A stretch of 36,370 nt of DNA, from positions 1 through 36,370 of the forward strand of contig JAIQCW010000339.1 of the NCBI GenBank assembly GCA_020283715.1. Reading direction: 5' to 3'. This document shows positions 1 through 9,483 of this stretch, piece by piece (positions within the stretch are counted from its first letter, which is position 1; every line of letters starts with the position of its first letter). A program made the translations under genes and the position numbers. The notes beneath the pieces were generated by a model. That model was not told where the DNA came from. It was given only the letters and a program-made list of their open reading frames with translations, and ran no database searches. Source of the stretch: Cytauxzoon felis (Eukaryota; Apicomplexa; Aconoidasida; Piroplasmida; Theileriidae).

Positions 1-3000
1 TAACATCAAGTGGAAGACAAGATAGGATATCAGATGATAGTGGTTATTCAATGGATGATCCTATTGGTGATGATGATTATTCGAATATTGACAATCCATT
101 CATGTATACATCATCAAATACCAGTACTCCTGGTAATAGTGTTAATTTTCCTGCAAGTAATGATAGTATTACACCTAGTAGTACATTTAGATATAAAAGA
201 ACATCTACTGTTAGATATTCAGATGGTTCTAGTATATATCCTTCATCTACTTCTTCATTTATTGATAATAAAAAGGGTATTAGATATAGTGGTGGATCAA
301 ATGATAGTGTTAATTCACTTTTATTATATCAAGATAGAATAAGATTAAGAAGATTAAGAATATCAAGTGCTATTGGTTCACCATTAGATGATGAATACAT
401 CGATTATACATTCAATACACTAGATAAACAATATACATTCGGATCCGCATCTATATCCACCAGTAAATTCCGTAAATGCTTTCCATTCAAAAGAAAACAT
501 TCAAACTCGTACTTCAAATCAAACACCAATATCAGCCATAAAAATTATACATGCAAAGTTAAAGAATATCAACCCAAAGATGGTATGTTTTATACTTTAA
601 TACAATCCACTGTCCACACGCCTCCACCCGAGGTCCAATCCAACTCCTTTCCACTCGACACCACTCGATGTCAGTCCTGCCGTCAGCTCTTCCAATTACC
701 TATCCCTGAAGGGTAGAGCCACTCCCATAGATCGTGGCGGTGAAGAGGTTAGTGATTAGACCTCAGGTGGAGATCTCAAGCGGAACCCGTAGCTGATCTC
801 AGGGAAGCGGAGGGGGAAGTAAATAGAGAAGGCCGTCTGCAGGACTTCAGGTGGAATCAAGTATAATTATTTTCAATTATTTATTCCATAGATCATACTG
901 GTGATATAAAAATGAAAAAGAGGGAGTTGTTACTATTGAGATTTACCGATAAATTACAAGAGGATCGATATCGACTAAACTTTTATAACAATACTGCAAA
1001 TATCAATGTCAATGAAAGCACACTCGCCATATTCCTTGTATGTTTACCCACACATAAACCTCAACTTATATGATGTATACTCCACATCTCTTTCCCACTG
1101 CATGGAGCTCTTCTATTTACCTCCCCTCGGATTCCCTGAGATCATCCTCGGTATTTTGTTAACCCGGAAGAACATAAAAATATCAACCCCTAAGAACAGG
1201 AAGTTAGTGATATGACCTCAAGTGGAGTACCTGGAAGCGATCTACGGGAGCTGGAAGGGGAAGTAAATAGAGAGCTGTCTGCAAGACGACCTCAGGTGGA
1301 GTGGATTGGTCTTCGTATAAAAAGATTTTTATTATATCTTCTTTACATTTATTAATCAGGTGACATTTGTTGCTCAGGGTGTGATTGCTATATCTAGTCC
1401 TCGTGTATTTGTTGATAATGATAGTGTAAAGCATTTGGTGTTTGTAAATTATATATCATATTGGACTGTACGTTCAATATTTTTGACATTTGCATTTATA
1501 TTATGGCTTTCATTCCATTATTATGGATTATCAAAACATAAAGAACTCAATTCTACCAAATGTCTCACTTTCTTTCTCAATCTATTATTTGTTACCGCAG
1601 CATGCATCTTCGCATTATCCAATACATGGGCAATCTCCAGAAATATGTAAGTTTACTTTTATTCCAAATAAGATTCTTCCACCCAAAGTCCAATCCACTC
1701 CACCTGATGTCCATTCCTTGTCTTGCAGACAGCTTCTCTATTTACCTCCCCCTCCGCTTCCCTGAGATCAGCTGCGGGTTCCACTTGAGATTACATGACT
1801 ACACTTCAGACACGATCTCTGGGAGTGGCTTTCTCTTTAGAGATAGGTAATTAGAAGAGCTGACTGCAAGACAAGGAATGGACATCAGGTGGAGAGCTGT
1901 ATGCAGGATGAGGGATTGACATATATAATTATAATTTTCATAATTTATTTATAGTATGGATGAGGATGCTCCGAATATATGGTTGACATCGGATTCTATA
2001 GAATTTTACTTTTATGTGGTATTATTACATCACAATGTTGGAATGTTATTTCAAACTTGTGTTTTAATAGATATTTTATTCATTATCATGTCAATGACAT
2101 ATTTATCATCATCTGTAACACGTACTGCAACAACAATCGTAACATTATTCACAATACCATGCTGTATACTCTTCAATCTCATCTCCGCACATTGTAAAGT
2201 AAGTGTCAAAAATATTAACCAACCCATCATTACTCACTGATACACTGATGTTTATTTCCACATGAAGTACCTCCATCGAAGGTTATACAACCAGTTTCCA
2301 CTCGCCGTGGTGGCTCTTATATTTAGCTCCCCTCGGATTCCCGTAGATCATCCTCGGTATTTTGTTAACCCGGAGGAACGTGATATAGTTAATGGACCTC
2401 AAGTGGAACCCGTAGCTGATCTCAGGGAAGCGGAGGGGGAAGTAAATAAAAGAGCTGTCTGCAAGACAAAGGAAGGTAGATGGACCTCAGGTGGAACGCC
2501 GAGTGGGAAAGAGTTAGATTGGACCTCAGTTGGAGTGTTCAATATGAGTATTCTTCTATATATATAATTTTACAGGAGGCTATAGATAGAAAGACATTTT
2601 ATACTAATGAAAAGGCTAGGATGATAGAGGCTCGTGTTGGTCAGATATTGAATGAGATGTTACCTAGGAGTATATTGGAAGAATTTAAGAATGATAGACT
2701 GAAGATGACTTATATACATGAACGTATGACATTTTTATTTTCTGACATTGTTGGTTTTACAAGTTGGGCAAATTCTGTTGATGCCTCTGAGGTTATCGCA
2801 TTATTACAAAAATTATTTGCTAGATTTGATAAAAATAGTACCAAATTTGGCCTCTATAAACTCTGTACTATAGGTGATGCATACGTTGCTGTATCAGAAC
2901 CCGCAACCAAAGTTACCACCGATTATAATGTCGCCAAAGATATCGATGCCACACTACAAATGGCACTCTCTATGCTCAGAACCATTGAAGAAGTACGAGA

Positions 3001-3593
3001 ATCATTCAATGTATGTTTGTCCACAATTAACACTAGGGAATACTGTGAATGCTAAACTTAGGTACAACCTTGTCTCCCACTCGAGGTCCAATCCACCTCT
3101 CTTCCTCTTGCAGAGAGCTCTTTTAATTATTCATCTCTAAAGAGTATAGCCACTCCCGTAGATCGTGGCGGAAGTGAAGGTAGTGATGGATCATCCATCA
3201 TGGGAATGATGGAAGATGGTGCTAAGGATGTGTTGGATTGTACCTCGAGTGGAAGGATCTCGAGGAATGTCATGTATAATTAATTATTGTCATCATTTCA
3301 TTATGTAGATACCAAATTTGACAATGAGGATAGGTTTGCATTATGGTAGTTCGATTGGTGGTGTGATAGGTTCTGGACGTCTGAGATATGATCTTTGGGG
3401 TATAGACATGTATATAGCAAATAAGATTGAGAGTAATGGTGTACCGGGTACTATATGTGTATCGGAACGTATGAGGGATATGATATGTAGTAATCTCCCT
3501 AATAAGTTTTCATTCAAGTACAATACAGATATACCTATCAATGAGGGTATAGTTAAGAGTTTTATATTATGTGACGAAAGTATGAATCAATAA
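1..3593 (+). CDS. Guanylyl cyclase, C-terminal part (5' end outside window)
   Basis: This is the 3' portion of a large apicomplexan guanylyl cyclase, a membrane enzyme making cGMP for protein kinase G signalling. Exons read as <3..582, 892..1037, 1360..1646, 1955..2198, 2576..3010 and 3309..3593; every junction is GT-AG and phases agree. The first exon is open to the window edge and is Ser/Thr-rich linker. Exons 3 and 4 encode several hydrophobic helices (for example YWTVRSIFLTFAFILWLSF). Exons 5 and 6 encode a class III cyclase domain: FLFSDIVGFTSWA and TIGDAYVA carry the two metal-binding Asp residues, and YDLWG marks the dimer arm. The Asn and Arg usually found in a C2 half are Tyr and Lys here (IDMYIANK). 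This fits the swapped C1/C2 order known for protozoan cyclases and points to the catalytic partner domain lying upstream. All five introns are 298-377 nt and each holds a modular repeat. Confidence 0.88.
617..857 (+). repeat. Modular inverted-repeat element 1 (cyclase intron 1)
   Basis: Left arm has a CTGCCGTCAGC module, then a CCTATCCCTGAAGGGTAG variant and a GATCGTGGC core. The right arm has GATCTCAGGGAAGCGGAGG and ends in CTTCAGGTGGA. It lies about 35 nt from both splice sites. Sense orientation relative to the gene, but it carries a stop, unlike exonic copies. Confidence 0.9.
1094..1307 (+). repeat. Modular element 2 (cyclase intron 2)
   Basis: Begins with the CACTGCATGGAGCTC hairpin module. 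Both arms are of the CCCTCGGATTCC / GGAGCTGGAAGGGG type, flanking AACCCGGAAGAAC and CCCCTAAGAACAGG units, and it ends with CTGTCTGCAAGACG plus CCTCAGGTGGA. Confidence 0.88.
1691..1910 (-). repeat. Modular element 3 (cyclase intron 3)
   Basis: Here the CTCCGCTTCCCTGAGATCAG arm comes first and the TCTTTAGAGATAGG arm second, so the element is antisense relative to the gene. Flanked by CCACCTGATGTCC and CATCAGGTGGA. Confidence 0.9.
2296..2533 (+). repeat. Modular element 4 (cyclase intron 4)
   Basis: Starts with CCACTCGCCGTGGTGGC, includes GTTAACCCGGAGGAACG, and has GATCTCAGGGAAGCGGAGG followed by CTGTCTGCAAGAC. Sits in the longest visible cyclase intron (377 nt). Confidence 0.9.
3077..3255 (+). 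repeat. Modular element 5 (cyclase intron 5)
   Basis: Contains CTCTAAAGAGTATAGCCAC and GATCGTGGC, then a centre of about 45 nt (3186-3234) repeated almost exactly in the intergenic element at 7308-7352. It ends in CCTCGAGTGGA and lacks a full right arm. Confidence 0.88.
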
Positions 3594-3659
3594 TGACATT
3601 TAAAAAAAAAACGACCCCACCGAGGAAAAAAATCACTTTATATTAATTTGACATTAAAT

Positions 3660-3978
3660 ATGAAATCGCAAAAGGTAAAGAATATATTTACAAAATTAAG
3701 AAATTTAAATGATATAGAATTAGGTAATAATAATTAATTTAATATATAAAATTAATATATATAATTATTTAATAAATTTAGAATCATTATCGACGTTGCT
3801 GATTAAAAAGTTATCCATAGACAAACCTATTATGCCTACAAGACACATTACCCCATTTCCACACCCTGAGCATTTATTTTCCCAATTTTCGGCTACTACA
3901 ATCCCTAGTGGTATAAATTCAAGATTTGTAATGACGATATTGAGTGTATTGATGAGCAATAGGAAATTTCAGGCATGA
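3660..3978 (+). CDS. Small two-exon protein of unknown function, 86 aa
   Basis: Exon 1 is 3660..3723, the 58-nt intron has GTAATA...TTTAG ends, and exon 2 is 3782..3978. The join keeps frame and gives 86 residues starting MKSQKVKNIFTKL. The N-terminal third is basic; the middle has a PTRHITPFPHPEHLFSQF stretch; the C-terminus is mildly hydrophobic. I do not recognise a family. It lies 66 nt downstream of the cyclase stop on the same strand. The second exon is visibly less AT-rich than its surroundings, which supports coding. The alternative is an unspliced, shorter ORF with no good start. Confidence 0.5.
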
Positions 3979-4371
3979 AATATAATTAATGTTGTACATT
4001 ATTTTATTTAAATGAAGAGTAGATGCAAGATTAAAATACAATTTAATCATTTATTACTTATATATTTATTATTTAGATAGATGATTTATATTTGAAACAT
4101 TTCATTTTATATAGAAAAATGATCGGGATGGTATGAATTGACCATCTTAGATTATTAAAATCCAACGGCACACATATTTAGATTGGGATGTATATACTTT
4201 TTAATATTTGAATTCATAGGTATTTTTAATGAAAGTATACCTATTATTTTCTATTAGTTTATATATATTTGGACTTTGTTAAATCTCTTGTACAATATTT
4301 GTTGATTTGTTCATTTTAATTATAAAAATACATCTATTAATAAAAAATTTTCTCTATATTACTGTTTAAAA
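3979..4371. other. AT-rich intergenic region, no gene seen
   Basis: No modular repeat and no convincing ORF on either strand. It probably holds the 3' end of the small gene and the promoter of the gene starting at 4372. Confidence 0.5.
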
Positions 4372-5007
4372 ATGTACAAATCATTATCTTTATTGTTATT
4401 TCTTGGTGTATTATACCTCCTTTTATTTGAGGCTGGATTTACGGGCTGTTGTAATAAATGCCCATCAAAGGTGTCGCAATTGTTATATGAATTATTTTCA
4501 AATGGTAAATGTCCATTTACTAAATTATCATTGGATTTATTTGATAAACTTGGTGGTTTAACATTGAAATTTTTCCGCACAACAAGTGGTTATAGATGTA
4601 GTTTTGTAAATGAATTATTAATAGATGCTAGAGGATATCCTTATTGTGAAGGATTATTCGGGTATTTTAAAAAATTATTTAATCATGTATTAGGATCTTT
4701 ATATTTCGATTATTTATTCCCATCTGTTAAACATGTTAATGTCAATGCTCTTTTCTTTTTAATCTTTACAACAAGATTATTATTCTTATCTCTTTATTCT
4801 ATTTTAATACTACTACAATTTAATCTCTATAAAAAATTACCATATCATGTCAAACCATTATTTTCATCATCTGTAACACTCGTTGGACAATTCGTACTCG
4901 CCACACTTGTCAAAGTCTTATTATGTAAAGTACACTTTCCATTATTATTAATTGTAGGTAATACCGTACCAACTTTACTTTTGTTACTACATCACTGTAA
5001 AAAATAA
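4372..5007 (+). CDS. Small multi-pass membrane protein, 211 aa, unknown
   Basis: Single exon starting with ATG and ending in TAA. Residues 5-22 form a hydrophobic signal or anchor (LSLLLFLGVLYLLLFEAG), followed by a Cys-bearing segment (GCCNKC) and a luminal or extracellular-looking stretch to about residue 120. Three further hydrophobic helices fill the C-terminal half (around 125-147, 160-180 and 187-205), and the protein ends in basic HHCKK. No family was recognised. A KKxx-like tail would suit an endoplasmic reticulum protein, but this is inference. Confidence 0.7.
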   Translation: MYKSLSLLLFLGVLYLLLFEAGFTGCCNKCPSKVSQLLYELFSNGKCPFTKLSLDLFDKLGGLTLKFFRTTSGYRCSFVNELLIDARGYPYCEGLFGYFKKLFNHVLGSLYFDYLFPSVKHVNVNALFFLIFTTRLLFLSLYSILILLQFNLYKKLPYHVKPLFSSSVTLVGQFVLATLVKVLLCKVHFPLLLIVGNTVPTLLLLLHHCKK

Positions 5008-5109
5008 ATAATCTTTTAATTTTTTATCTTATACACACACCAAGAAACAACAAATTATATTTCTCAAACCAACGGGTATTCACCCAAGGCTATACTCAAC
5101 TTAAGGTCA

Positions 5110-5430
5110 CCTCCACCGAGGTCCAATCCAACTCTCTTCCACTCGCCGTGGAGGCTATCCCATTTACCTATCTCTAAAGAGTATAGTCACTCCCAGAGAT
5201 CGTGGCGGAAGTTTAGTGATTAGACCTCAAGTGGAGTACCCGTAGCTGATCTCGGGGAAGCGGAGGGGGAAGTAAAAGGAAGAGGCCGTCTGCAAGACGA
5301 AGATAAGGTTGTAACCTCAAATGGAGAGCTGTCTGCAAGACCAACGGTGGTTATAACCTCAGGTAGAAAACCCCTAAGAACAGGAATTCTACCCGGAGGA
5401 ACAAAAAGTGTCAACCCGGAAGAACAGACA
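5110..5430 (+). repeat. Modular element 6 (intergenic)
   Basis: Long copy: CCGAGGTCCAATCC, CCACTCGCCGTGGAGGC, CTCTAAAGAGTATAG, GATCGTGGC, right arm GGGGAAGCGGAGGGGG, two CTGTCTGCAAGAC-type modules, then CCCCTAAGAACAGG / CTACCCGGAGGAAC / CAACCCGGAAGAAC units. It stops about 50 bp before the duplicated promoter cassette. Confidence 0.88.
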
Positions 5431-5480
5431 TCTCCGTAGAGCCATTAAATGGTAAGCAGGCGGAACAACTAGTTAGAACA

Positions 5481-5877
5481 TCAGCGGTACCTAGTAGAAG
5501 CATATATATTCCATTGAACTTGTATTTCATTATTATTTTCATCCCAGCTCTCGTAGTTCGCCTCGATTAATATTCTTCTTCTTACCCCATTTATGTTAAT
5601 TTACCCCAGCGTAGTTAATTCTCAAAAATCGGTGACTGCTTCTGTTGAATTTAAAATAATATGTAGAGAAAATCCAAATTATTTTAATATTCAATCGATG
5701 TTATTTTGTAATTCATTATCGTTGTTTGTACATTATATGTAATTATATTTAAATACATGTCATTCCAGTTTTAAAGATCATGAAAACTATGATTATTTTA
5801 TATATTTATTACCTTAAGGATACAGTGTTACCACCTAATATACTCATTAACTGAATTTCTATCGCATCACTTCAAGA
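5481..5877. promoter_or_regulatory. Duplicated promoter cassette, copy 1
   Basis: About 450 bp from 5481 into the signal peptide codons of the downstream gene (to about 5935) reappear in inverted orientation at 26140-26597. I estimate 80-90% identity by eye, highest around 5608-5712. The opposite strand carries a conserved short signal-peptide-like ORF beginning at 5542 (MKIIMKYKFNGI, then LLLGTA), so the segment looks like a bidirectional promoter between two secreted-protein starts. Confidence 0.75.
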
Positions 5878-7128
5878 ATGTATATCCTTCCATTCTTCCT
5901 TCTTGCATTGTGTAAATACACATCTATAGCCGGTTGTTGTGGAGACGACAAGGTTGTAGACTTGGATATCAATACTAAAGTTGGTACTAATAAATTTAAA
6001 GTTACTTCGAAGGAAGATGATGGCATGATAGTATACAAAATTAAACCTAAAAAAGGATACAAAGTACGTCTAATCACAGATGGGAACAAAATTGTCTATG
6101 AAACAATGAGATATGACAAGTTAACGTACTTGGAAGCTAAGTATTCAAACATTAATGATAATGAAGTCGTATTGACGACGTTACATTTCTCGCTTGGATT
6201 ATGTCGTGGTACAGATGTAGCTAATTACTTCCTTTTCCCTGAGGGATGGAGGAAATCATGTTCAGAATTTTGTAATTATCTCATTGATAAAATGAAGAAT
6301 GGTGAATATATCGACAGGTCACGTGTTATAAAGGAATATTATAATATGTTAGAACTTTCTAAAAGGAAAATTGATATTGATGTATCTAAAGAGAGTGTCA
6401 TCCCTAGTGATATTTTTGTAGAAATTTCCAATGAGGGTTATATATATACAAGGCTTTATTATGTTAATGATAAAGTTGTAATTGGTAAAGTTAAATATGG
6501 TACTAACATAATTTGGAATTTGAGGAATGAAGAGGGATTTTTCGGATGCTATGCAATGAGAGTTTATTATTTGGAAGATACGCCAGAGTTGTTAGTTTTA
6601 ATTGTAAAGGACTCTAGAGGTTCATTTGAATTATATTATAACAGAGATGATCATAAGAGATATTCATCAATTAAAAAGATGGAATTTGATAATAGATTAG
6701 GAGAATTGAATGAAAGATCAAGGAGGATGATAGAGCTAACTAAAAAGAAGATAGACGTTGATATAGCTTATGTCATGTATCCCCAAAATAATAATGAAGG
6801 CACAAATGGAAATTATGGAGTAAGTACAGTGGATTCCATAACTACACGTATATTTAAACCAACTGGTGATTCAATAATTTACATGATTGTTGAGGGAGAT
6901 CGTCTTGTTTGGCAAAGAGATGGTGAAGAAGTTTATGGATGTTATAGTGTCAAGGTGTACTATTTAGATAAATTGGCTCAGCTCCTAGTTTTGAACGTTA
7001 ATACATCTGAAGGCTTCAAAGATTTGTACTTGAAAAGAGATAAAAAATTGTTCACAGAAATTGGAAAGGAGGAACTCTACACTAGATTAAAGGAATTAGA
7101 TGAAAGTACTAATCAGAAAAAGCAATGA
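5878..7128 (+). CDS. Secreted protein with three FAINT/DUF529-like domains, 416 aa
   Basis: Single-exon gene. Residues 1-19 (MYILPFFLLALCKYTSIAG) are a signal peptide. After it come three related modules of about 110-130 residues. The second (about 165-285) and third (about 295-405) open with KIDIDV or KIDVDI, and continue with an IWN/VWQ strand, a CYAMRVYYL or CYSVKVYYL strand, and a YYNRDD or YLKRDKK end. This layout is that of FAINT domains, found in secreted piroplasm proteins, many thought to reach the host cell. No transmembrane anchor is seen and the C-terminus is polar. Its promoter and signal peptide are shared with the hydrolase on the minus strand at 26199. Function beyond secretion is unknown. 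Confidence 0.8.
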   Translation: MYILPFFLLALCKYTSIAGCCGDDKVVDLDINTKVGTNKFKVTSKEDDGMIVYKIKPKKGYKVRLITDGNKIVYETMRYDKLTYLEAKYSNINDNEVVLTTLHFSLGLCRGTDVANYFLFPEGWRKSCSEFCNYLIDKMKNGEYIDRSRVIKEYYNMLELSKRKIDIDVSKESVIPSDIFVEISNEGYIYTRLYYVNDKVVIGKVKYGTNIIWNLRNEEGFFGCYAMRVYYLEDTPELLVLIVKDSRGSFELYYNRDDHKRYSSIKKMEFDNRLGELNERSRRMIELTKKKIDVDIAYVMYPQNNNEGTNGNYGVSTVDSITTRIFKPTGDSIIYMIVEGDRLVWQRDGEEVYGCYSVKVYYLDKLAQLLVLNVNTSEGFKDLYLKRDKKLFTEIGKEELYTRLKELDESTNQKKQ

Positions 7129-7188
7129 AAAATAAGGCCATCACCAATAATAGATTACCATACTTTTCATTGAAGTCTTCATCCTCTC

Positions 7189-7438
7189 TTCCACTCGCCT
7201 CCACCTGAGGTTACCTCTACCGTTGGTCTTGCAGACAGCTCTTCCAATTGCCTATCTCTAAAGAGTAGAGCCACTCCCGGAGATCGTGGCAAAAGTGGAA
7301 GTAGTGATGGATCATCCATCATGGGAATGATGGAAGATGGTGCTAAGGATGTGTTCGATGTAACCTCAAGTGGAATACCTGGAAGCGATCTACGGGAGCT
7401 GGAAGGGGAGGTAAACAAGAAGAGCTGACGGCAGTGGA
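7189..7438 (+). repeat. Modular element 7 (intergenic)
   Basis: CCACTCGCC, CCACCTGAGGTTACC, CTTGCAGACAGCTC, CTCTAAAGAGTAGAGCCAC, then the 45-nt centre shared with element 5. Right arm is the CGATCTACGGGAGCTGGAAG variant, ending in CTGACGGCAG. Confidence 0.9.
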
Positions 7439-7439
7439 A

Positions 7440-7789
7440 TGAAAGCATATCAACTTCCTGGTTGTTCTACTTAATATATCCTAACGTCATGCTCTGAAAA
7501 ATGCAGTAGTTTCATTCATAAATGTATATTAGTGACAGATTAAATAACATAATGTATCGTTAAAAGTATTGTAAATGTAGTTTATTATTCTTTCAAATGT
7601 ACCATAGGATTTAAAATAATGAAGCCTGTTTTAACTTTGTAATATAGTGTTTAATTGTTATTAAATGGAATGAAATGTCTCCAATAAATTGTTGATATAA
7701 CGTCACTTAAATAATTGTAAATCTAATGTAGTATATTTATATTATACATATTATACTATTGAATAGTTCCTATATCGATGACAGTTACA
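7440..7789. other. AT-rich intergenic region, no gene seen
   Basis: Contains several in-frame stops in all frames and no recognisable motif. It separates two modular elements. Confidence 0.5.
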
Positions 7790-8068
7790 CTCGATGTCCA
7801 ATCCACCTCTTTTCGTCTTGCAACAGCTTCTCTATTTACTTATCTCTAAAGAGTATAGCCACTCCCGGAGATCGTGGCAGTAGAGAAGGTGGGGATGTGA
7901 GCGGAGTTAGTAATGGACCTCAAGTGGAACCCGTAGCTGATCTCAGGGAAGCGTAGGGGGAAGTAAATAGAGAAGCTCCATGCAATGGGAAGGAACGGCA
8001 TCAAGTGGAGAAGCTGACGGCAGGGCGAAAAGAATGTGTATAAGATAAGGTGGATTGGACATCATATG
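7790..8068 (+). repeat. Modular element 8 (intergenic)
   Basis: CTCGATGTCCAATCC, CTTGCAACAGCTTC, CTCTAAAGAGTATAG and GATCGTGGC on the left; GATCTCAGGGAAGCG on the right. The end carries CCATGCAATGGGA and CTGACGGCAGG modules. It ends about 15 bp from the stop of the minus-strand membrane protein. Confidence 0.88.
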
Positions 8069-8081
8069 GATATGTATTGAA

Positions 8082-8648
8082 TTAGATAACATTACAGAAT
8101 TCAGCGAGTTGTTTTTTGATTCCTTTACTGAGGAGTGCGGATACGACCATGCAGATCCCTGCTACGATAAGGTGTGCGAAGATGACAGCGAATGCTGCGA
8201 AATAGAATATGGCAGCTTTAGTTTGTAGACATTCCGGTTCGATTTGCAATTCTTTATTTAGTGCTTGATAGATTTTAACTGATGCATTTGATAGTGCATA
8301 AATACCCCAGCCACTAATGAAAATATCGACTACTACAACAGATACTGTAACAATAGTGGTATTTGACCACTCAACTTCTGTAGCCCAATCTTTACTGGCA
8401 ATTACCATGTAATAAACTGCCATAATTGCTGATCCAATACAAGAAACTATAATATTAGCCAACGAGTTTAATAATATCGAACAGTGTAAATCGTATATAA
8501 ATGGAAAACTCATAGCAATACAGGTTAACACGAGTAGTGTTATGTGAAGGATAATCAATAATTGCAACCATTTCCTTACGGGATTTCGAATTAATGGAGC
8601 TGGGCCTCCACCAGATGGTCGCGTATACCAGCGTAATTTCATTACCAT
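8082..8648 (-). CDS. Four-helix membrane protein, 188 aa, unknown
   Basis: Single exon; I chose the first ATG (M-V-M-K-L-R-W), with a second ATG two codons later equally possible. The N-terminus is cytosolic-looking (RWYTRPSGGGPAP). Four strong hydrophobic segments follow at about 29-48, 60-84, 97-120 and 145-176, with short polar loops, and a basic tail. The 4-TM layout recalls tetraspan or MARVEL-type proteins, but I see no diagnostic residues. Next upstream on the same strand is URM1, separated by a modular element. Confidence 0.72.
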   Translation of the reverse strand: MVMKLRWYTRPSGGGPAPLIRNPVRKWLQLLIILHITLLVLTCIAMSFPFIYDLHCSILLNSLANIIVSCIGSAIMAVYYMVIASKDWATEVEWSNTTIVTVSVVVVDIFISGWGIYALSNASVKIYQALNKELQIEPECLQTKAAIFYFAAFAVIFAHLIVAGICMVVSALLSKGIKKQLAEFCNVI

Positions 8649-8704
8649 TAGCAAAAGACTAATATACTATATAATTAAGGTACCATATATCGATATGAAC
8701 AGGA

Positions 8705-8852
8705 TTAACCTGGAAGCGATCTATGGGAGCTGGAAGGGGAGATAATTAGAGGAGCTGTCTGCAAGACGAAGATCTCGCATTCCACTCGCCGTGGTGGCCT
8801 ATTCAATTATCTATCTCTAAGAGTAGAGCCACTCCCGGAGATCGTGGCGGAT
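8705..8852 (+). repeat. Modular element 9 (intergenic)
   Basis: Compact copy with the arms in reverse order: GCGATCTATGGGAGCTGGAAG and CTGTCTGCAAGACG first, then CCACTCGCCGTGGTGGCC, CTCTAAGAGTAGAGCCAC and GATCGTGGC. It ends only 16 bp from the URM1 stop codon. Confidence 0.88.
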
Positions 8853-8868
8853 GTTATACCTCTTCTAA

Positions 8869-9255
8869 TTATCCACCGTGTAGTGTGGAGATAAAGGTAA
8901 TATTTTGTTTGTCTATTAGCTTATGATTTTCAGTTCCTAGTAATTCCCAGTCTATATCGTCAACAAGTACTAAAACTCCAGGCCTTATTTTACAAGACTC
9001 GTTAATATTTAATTTACCGTTGAATATATCCAAATCACATTCAATATCGATGAAATTTAAATCATTGCCATTAATAATTGGCATATAACTAAACAAATCC
9101 TTCTTCGAACCTATGATTACTCTTCTTATATAAGCTATTAGATGACCTAAATTAACATCAATACCATCTACACATTTAAGCTTTAATTTCAGTTCTTTAA
9201 TTTGATTGATAGTTAATGTATCCAAACCACCGCTAAATTCTAGCAATATTTCCAT
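8869..9255 (-). CDS. URM1: Ubiquitin-related modifier 1 (URM1), 128 aa
   Basis: URM1 is a small ubiquitin-fold sulfur carrier, thiocarboxylated by its E1 (Uba4/MOCS3) and used in tRNA wobble-uridine 2-thiolation and in protein urmylation. Visible evidence: N-terminus [14 protein letters not shown] matches the family's first beta strand, the C-terminal part has [12 protein letters not shown] and [10 protein letters not shown], and the protein ends exactly at Gly-Gly, the mature terminus required for activation. It is somewhat longer than the usual 100 residues because of an insertion in the middle (around [17 protein letters not shown]). The gene is divergent from the PP2A gene, sharing a 228-bp intergenic promoter. 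Confidence 0.9.
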   Translation of the reverse strand: MEILLEFSGGLDTLTINQIKELKLKLKCVDGIDVNLGHLIAYIRRVIIGSKKDLFSYMPIINGNDLNFIDIECDLDIFNGKLNINESCKIRPGVLVLVDDIDWELLGTENHKLIDKQNITFISTLHGG

Positions 9256-9483
9256 TATAAAAATATTATTCAATTGAATTTAACGGCATATCCCTTAGTT
9301 ACATCTATATATACATTGGTACTCATACTCTCACCACAGCGTCATATAGACTAGTATATATCAACATACTAAATGGCTAACCATGATTCTAGCCTTTAAA
9401 AAATAATTTAATACTCTATAATTTATCAACGAAAAAATGTAGATTAAGATTTATACTCAATAAAATTATATATATAATCCTTG

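Noticed and set aside
1006..1215. Short ORFs made mostly of repeat sequence (for example [12 protein letters not shown])
   Set aside because: They lie in introns or between genes and consist of element modules read in another frame; no start context or family.
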